Source of the DNA: an uncultured Erysipelotrichaceae bacterium
Lineage (GTDB): Bacteria; Bacillota_I; Bacilli_A; RF39; UBA660
Assembly: GCA_902795215.1 (NCBI GenBank)
Contig: CADBKG010000011.1
Coordinates: 1 to 45,154, forward strand
Length of the DNA stretch: 45,154 bases
Direction: 5' to 3'
This document shows, piece after piece, positions 42,605 through 45,154 of this stretch (position 1 is its first letter; each line of letters starts with the position of its first letter). The translations under genes and the position numbers were made by a program. The notes below the pieces were generated by a model. The model had not been told where the DNA came from and made no database searches. It worked only from the letters and a program-made list of their open reading frames with translations.

Positions 42605-44794
42605 ATGGAGTACATCAAAGGAAAATTTAAGAAAATCATATTTGAATCATCTAGTGGAAATGGATACAAAGTTGGTCTTATTAGAGTAAAAGAAGCAAGC
42701 GATAATCTAAAAGAAGAACTAGTTAACAAAACCATTACATTCACTGGTTATTTTTATGATTTAAAAATAGATGAAAACTACATATTAAATGGTGAATACA
42801 TTGACTCTGGAAAATATGGATATCAATTTAAAACATCAAACTATGAACACGCAAAAGTTGAAGGGAAAGATGCTGTAGTTGAATTTTTAACGTCTAAACT
42901 AGTTAAAGGATGCGGTGAAAAAACTGCGCTAGAAATAGTAAATATACTTGGTGATAAAGCATTAGAAAAAATAAAAGAAGATAAAAATATATTATTACAA
43001 ATTCCAAAGATGACTGAAAAAAAGATGGATAGTATATATAATTCTATAATAAAGTATCAAGATAGTGATGAGACAATAGTTTATTTAACAAAACTCGGTT
43101 TTTCTATGAAAGATGCTATGACACTTCTTAATTCATATGGATTAAGCATTAAAGCAGTGCTTGAAGAAAATGTTTATACTTTAATAGATGAAATTGAATT
43201 TAAAACTTTAGATAAAGTGTATTTTAATATGCACGAAGAAACTGATAATAATAGAATTGAGGCTTGCATTGTTGAAGCACTTAAAGAATTATCTTTTGAT
43301 AGTGGTGATACATATTCTTATATTGATGAGATTAGAGAAAAATTAGTTGATTTTAATATAGTTCTTTCAGAAGAGGAACTTACGGAATTTATAAGTACAC
43401 TTTGCAAAAGAAGAGAACTTAGAAAAGAAGGAGATAAATATTTTATATACTCTGTGTTTAAAATGGAAGAAAATATTTCTAATCATCTTTATGAAATAGA
43501 AAATCAAAAAGTATATAGAATAAATGATCTAGATGAAAGAATTAAAAGATTTGAAGAGCATAATAATGTTGAATATAATAATGACCAAAAAAAAGCTATA
43601 AAGTCTGCATTAGAAGAAAACATTACAATAATAACTGGTGGCCCTGGAACGGGTAAAACAACTATTGTAAGAGCAATAGTAGGTATATATGTTGATATGC
43701 ATCCGCTTGGAGAAAGAGAAGCTTCAAGAGAAATAGCATTACTTGCTCCAACTGGTAGAGCTTCTAAAAGAATGAGTGACTTAACAAACTTTCCTGCAAG
43801 TACTATTCATAGATATTTGAAATGGGATAAAAATACAGGTAAATTCGAATATAATGAATATAACAAACATACTGAAAAACTAATTATCATAGATGAAACA
43901 AGTATGATTGATACAGAATTATTTAGTGCCCTTTTAGATGGAATTAGAGATGATGTAAGACTTGTAATCGTTGGAGATGATAACCAGCTTCCATCAGTTG
44001 GACCAGGGTTAATACTTACTGATTTAATAGGAACAGATCTTTTTAACCATATACCACTTAAGGAAATATATAGACAAAGCGCTGGTTCAAGCATTCCATA
44101 TTTATGTATGGATATAAAGAATCATGACCTTACAGAAGATTCAATATCAAGAAAAGATGATTTTTCATTCTTAGATGTAGATGTTCATAGTGTTAGAGAT
44201 ACCATTAAAGAAATATGCAAACTAAGTATTAAAAAAGGTATTGATGAATCAGGCATACAAATACTTGCACCTATGTATAAAGGTGAAAATGGTATAGATA
44301 ATCTTAATATAATACTTCAAGAGTTATTTAATCCTAAAACAGATGAAAAAAAAGAATATAGAATGGGAGAAGTAACTTTTAGAGAAAATGATAAAGTTCT
44401 CCAGCTTGTAAATGATCCAGACAATAATATTTATAATGGGGATATTGGATATATAAGAGAAATATATCAAAACGATAAAGAAAAAGTATTGATGGTAGAT
44501 TTTTATGGTAATGGAGTATTTTATAAAAGAGAAGACTTAATTAATTTAAAGCATGCATACGCTATTACTATTCATAAAAGTCAAGGATCAGAATTTGAAA
44601 ATGTTATTATGCCTATAACTATGAATTATGGAAGAATGCTTTATAATAAACTTTTATATACTGGTATTTCAAGAGCTAAAAAGAGTCTTACTATGCTTGG
44701 AAGTTCAAGAGCGTTTTATATGGGATCAAATAATGACTATAGTTTAAATAGAAAAACCAATCTTTTAGAAAAGTTAATGAATAGATTTTCTTAA
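42605..44794 (+). CDS. recD2: RecD2-type SF1B DNA helicase
   Basis: 729 residues. The N-terminal ~300 residues hold an OB-like part (IKGKFKKIIFESSSGNGYKV) and helix-hairpin-helix repeats (TSKLVKGCGEKTALEIVNIL). The motor has Walker A IITGGPGTGKTT, LAPTGRASKRM (motif Ia), IIDETSMID (Walker B), VGDDNQLPSVGPG (motif III) and the C-terminal AITIHKSQGSEFENVI and YTGISRAKKSL. This is the stand-alone RecD2 of Gram-positives, a 5'-3' helicase in repair without RecBC. GCGGAGG before ATG 42605 sets the start, while ATG 42590 lies upstream of that site. TATAAT at 42580 may serve as -10. Confidence 0.94.
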   Translation: MEYIKGKFKKIIFESSSGNGYKVGLIRVKEASDNLKEELVNKTITFTGYFYDLKIDENYILNGEYIDSGKYGYQFKTSNYEHAKVEGKDAVVEFLTSKLVKGCGEKTALEIVNILGDKALEKIKEDKNILLQIPKMTEKKMDSIYNSIIKYQDSDETIVYLTKLGFSMKDAMTLLNSYGLSIKAVLEENVYTLIDEIEFKTLDKVYFNMHEETDNNRIEACIVEALKELSFDSGDTYSYIDEIREKLVDFNIVLSEEELTEFISTLCKRRELRKEGDKYFIYSVFKMEENISNHLYEIENQKVYRINDLDERIKRFEEHNNVEYNNDQKKAIKSALEENITIITGGPGTGKTTIVRAIVGIYVDMHPLGEREASREIALLAPTGRASKRMSDLTNFPASTIHRYLKWDKNTGKFEYNEYNKHTEKLIIIDETSMIDTELFSALLDGIRDDVRLVIVGDDNQLPSVGPGLILTDLIGTDLFNHIPLKEIYRQSAGSSIPYLCMDIKNHDLTEDSISRKDDFSFLDVDVHSVRDTIKEICKLSIKKGIDESGIQILAPMYKGENGIDNLNIILQELFNPKTDEKKEYRMGEVTFRENDKVLQLVNDPDNNIYNGDIGYIREIYQNDKEKVLMVDFYGNGVFYKREDLINLKHAYAITIHKSQGSEFENVIMPITMNYGRMLYNKLLYTGISRAKKSLTMLGSSRAFYMGSNNDYSLNRKTNLLEKLMNRFS

Positions 44795-44825
44795 TTTGTT
44801 AATACTATAATTAGGGAGGTATTAT

Positions 44826-44960
44826 ATGAAAAAGATGTCGATGTCTATGATAGTACTAGGTAGTATGGCCGGAGGTGCTATGGCATATGCTGCAATAAAC
44901 AAAAAAAGCACTAAAGCTAAACAAAAAATAAATGCAATTAAAAAAGAGCTTATGAAATAA
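44826..44960 (+). CDS. Small membrane protein with glycine-rich helix, 44 residues
   Basis: Begins MKKMSMSMIVLGSMAGGAMAY, a short hydrophobic helix with Gly/Ala/Met spacing, followed by a basic tail (NKKSTKAKQKINAIKKELMK). GGGAGGT precedes ATG and a terminator overlaps its 3' end. Probably a single-pass membrane peptide; function unknown. Confidence 0.6.
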   Translation: MKKMSMSMIVLGSMAGGAMAYAAINKKSTKAKQKINAIKKELMK

Positions 44961-44972
44961 TAAGCTTTTTTT
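44947..44972 (+). terminator. Terminator after the 44-residue gene
   Basis: AGCTTAT/ATAAGCT stem, 6-nt loop, then a T6 run. Confidence 0.75.
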
Positions 44973-44991
44973 GTGCAAAAATTTACTTTTA

Positions 44992-45021
44992 TTTATGCAG
45001 AAAATTAATCTTTGATAAAAT
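44992..45021 (+). promoter_or_regulatory. Possible promoter of the last, truncated gene
   Basis: TTTATG, 18-nt spacer, TAAAAT with TGA upstream. About 110 nt of AT-rich leader follow before the ribosome binding site. Confidence 0.4.
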
Positions 45022-45128
45022 AGTAACTTTTTTTGATTTTTTTTAAGAAAAATGAAATCTATCTTGAATAATAATAATAGAGGGGTTGGAAAAAAGAAAC
45101 ACAAAAATTTGAAATTAGAAAGGAAGTG

Positions 45129-45154
45129 ATGAAAGTGTTATACAACCTAATGAA
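45129..45154 (+). CDS. 5' end of a gene cut by the window edge
   Basis: AAAGGAAG before ATG 45129 opens a frame MKVLYNLM that runs off the window. A GTG at 45135 in the same frame is an alternative start. Too short to identify. Confidence 0.45.

Noticed and set aside
1-45154. tRNA, rRNA, CRISPR arrays, prophage or integrase genes
   Set aside because: I found no cloverleaf-like or ribosomal sequence, no regularly spaced short repeats and no integrase or phage structural gene.
1-45154. Mollicutes genetic code (TGA as Trp)
   Set aside because: Trp positions use TGG, and TGA serves as a stop in ATGA overlaps such as murD-murC/yidD and the cluster genes.

Overview
The window is a 45 kb stretch of a very AT-rich, low-GC Gram-positive-type (Bacillota-like) chromosome. 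Genes start with strong AGGAGG-type ribosome binding sites, many genes overlap by ATGA or TAATG, and promoters often carry an extended -10 (TGnTATAAT). TGA is used as a stop (for example in the ATGA overlaps), so this is the standard bacterial code and not the Mollicutes code. Peptidoglycan genes (murD-murC, a D-Ala-D-Ala carboxypeptidase), an NAD-dependent ligase and SLH-domain proteins point to a walled, probably gut-associated, uncultured lineage near Bacilli/Erysipelotrichia. That placement is inference.

Layout. 1-2927: fmt, a membrane-anchored protein, a ZIP metal transporter and a DUF4186 protein. 2952-15249: an accessory block in three transcription units. The first encodes two RpoD-like sigma factors with extra N- and C-terminal modules. 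The second is a six-gene operon with three tandem copies of a module (a ~195-residue partner protein, then an SLH-plus-papain-like protein without a signal peptide). The third encodes a third sigma factor and a stand-alone protein resembling the C-terminal module of the second sigma factor. 15255-18163 (minus strand): yidD and a fused murD-murC gene.

18265-32551: a second accessory region. A leader-peptide attenuator precedes an ASCH-cytidine deaminase fusion and a small cysteine-peptidase-like protein. A second leader peptide, whose last codons form the 5' arm of an intrinsic terminator, precedes a tightly coupled ten-gene set: radical SAM enzyme, PHP phosphoesterase, two glycosyltransferases, Gfo/Idh/MocA and MDR-type oxidoreductases, two HPr-kinase-like P-loop proteins, a HAD phosphatase and an APH-like kinase. 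HelD and a UDP-glucose dehydrogenase follow. This looks like a biosynthetic island for a modified sugar, peptide or surface glycan; its product is unknown.

32719-45154: mostly core genes (ligA, D-Ala-D-Ala carboxypeptidase, mtaB, recD2), interrupted by an MmeI-like type IIL restriction-modification gene and small membrane or regulatory genes. The main candidates for an undescribed system are the sigma/SLH-protease block and the attenuator-controlled cluster. I see no tRNA, rRNA, CRISPR array, insertion sequence or phage genes.
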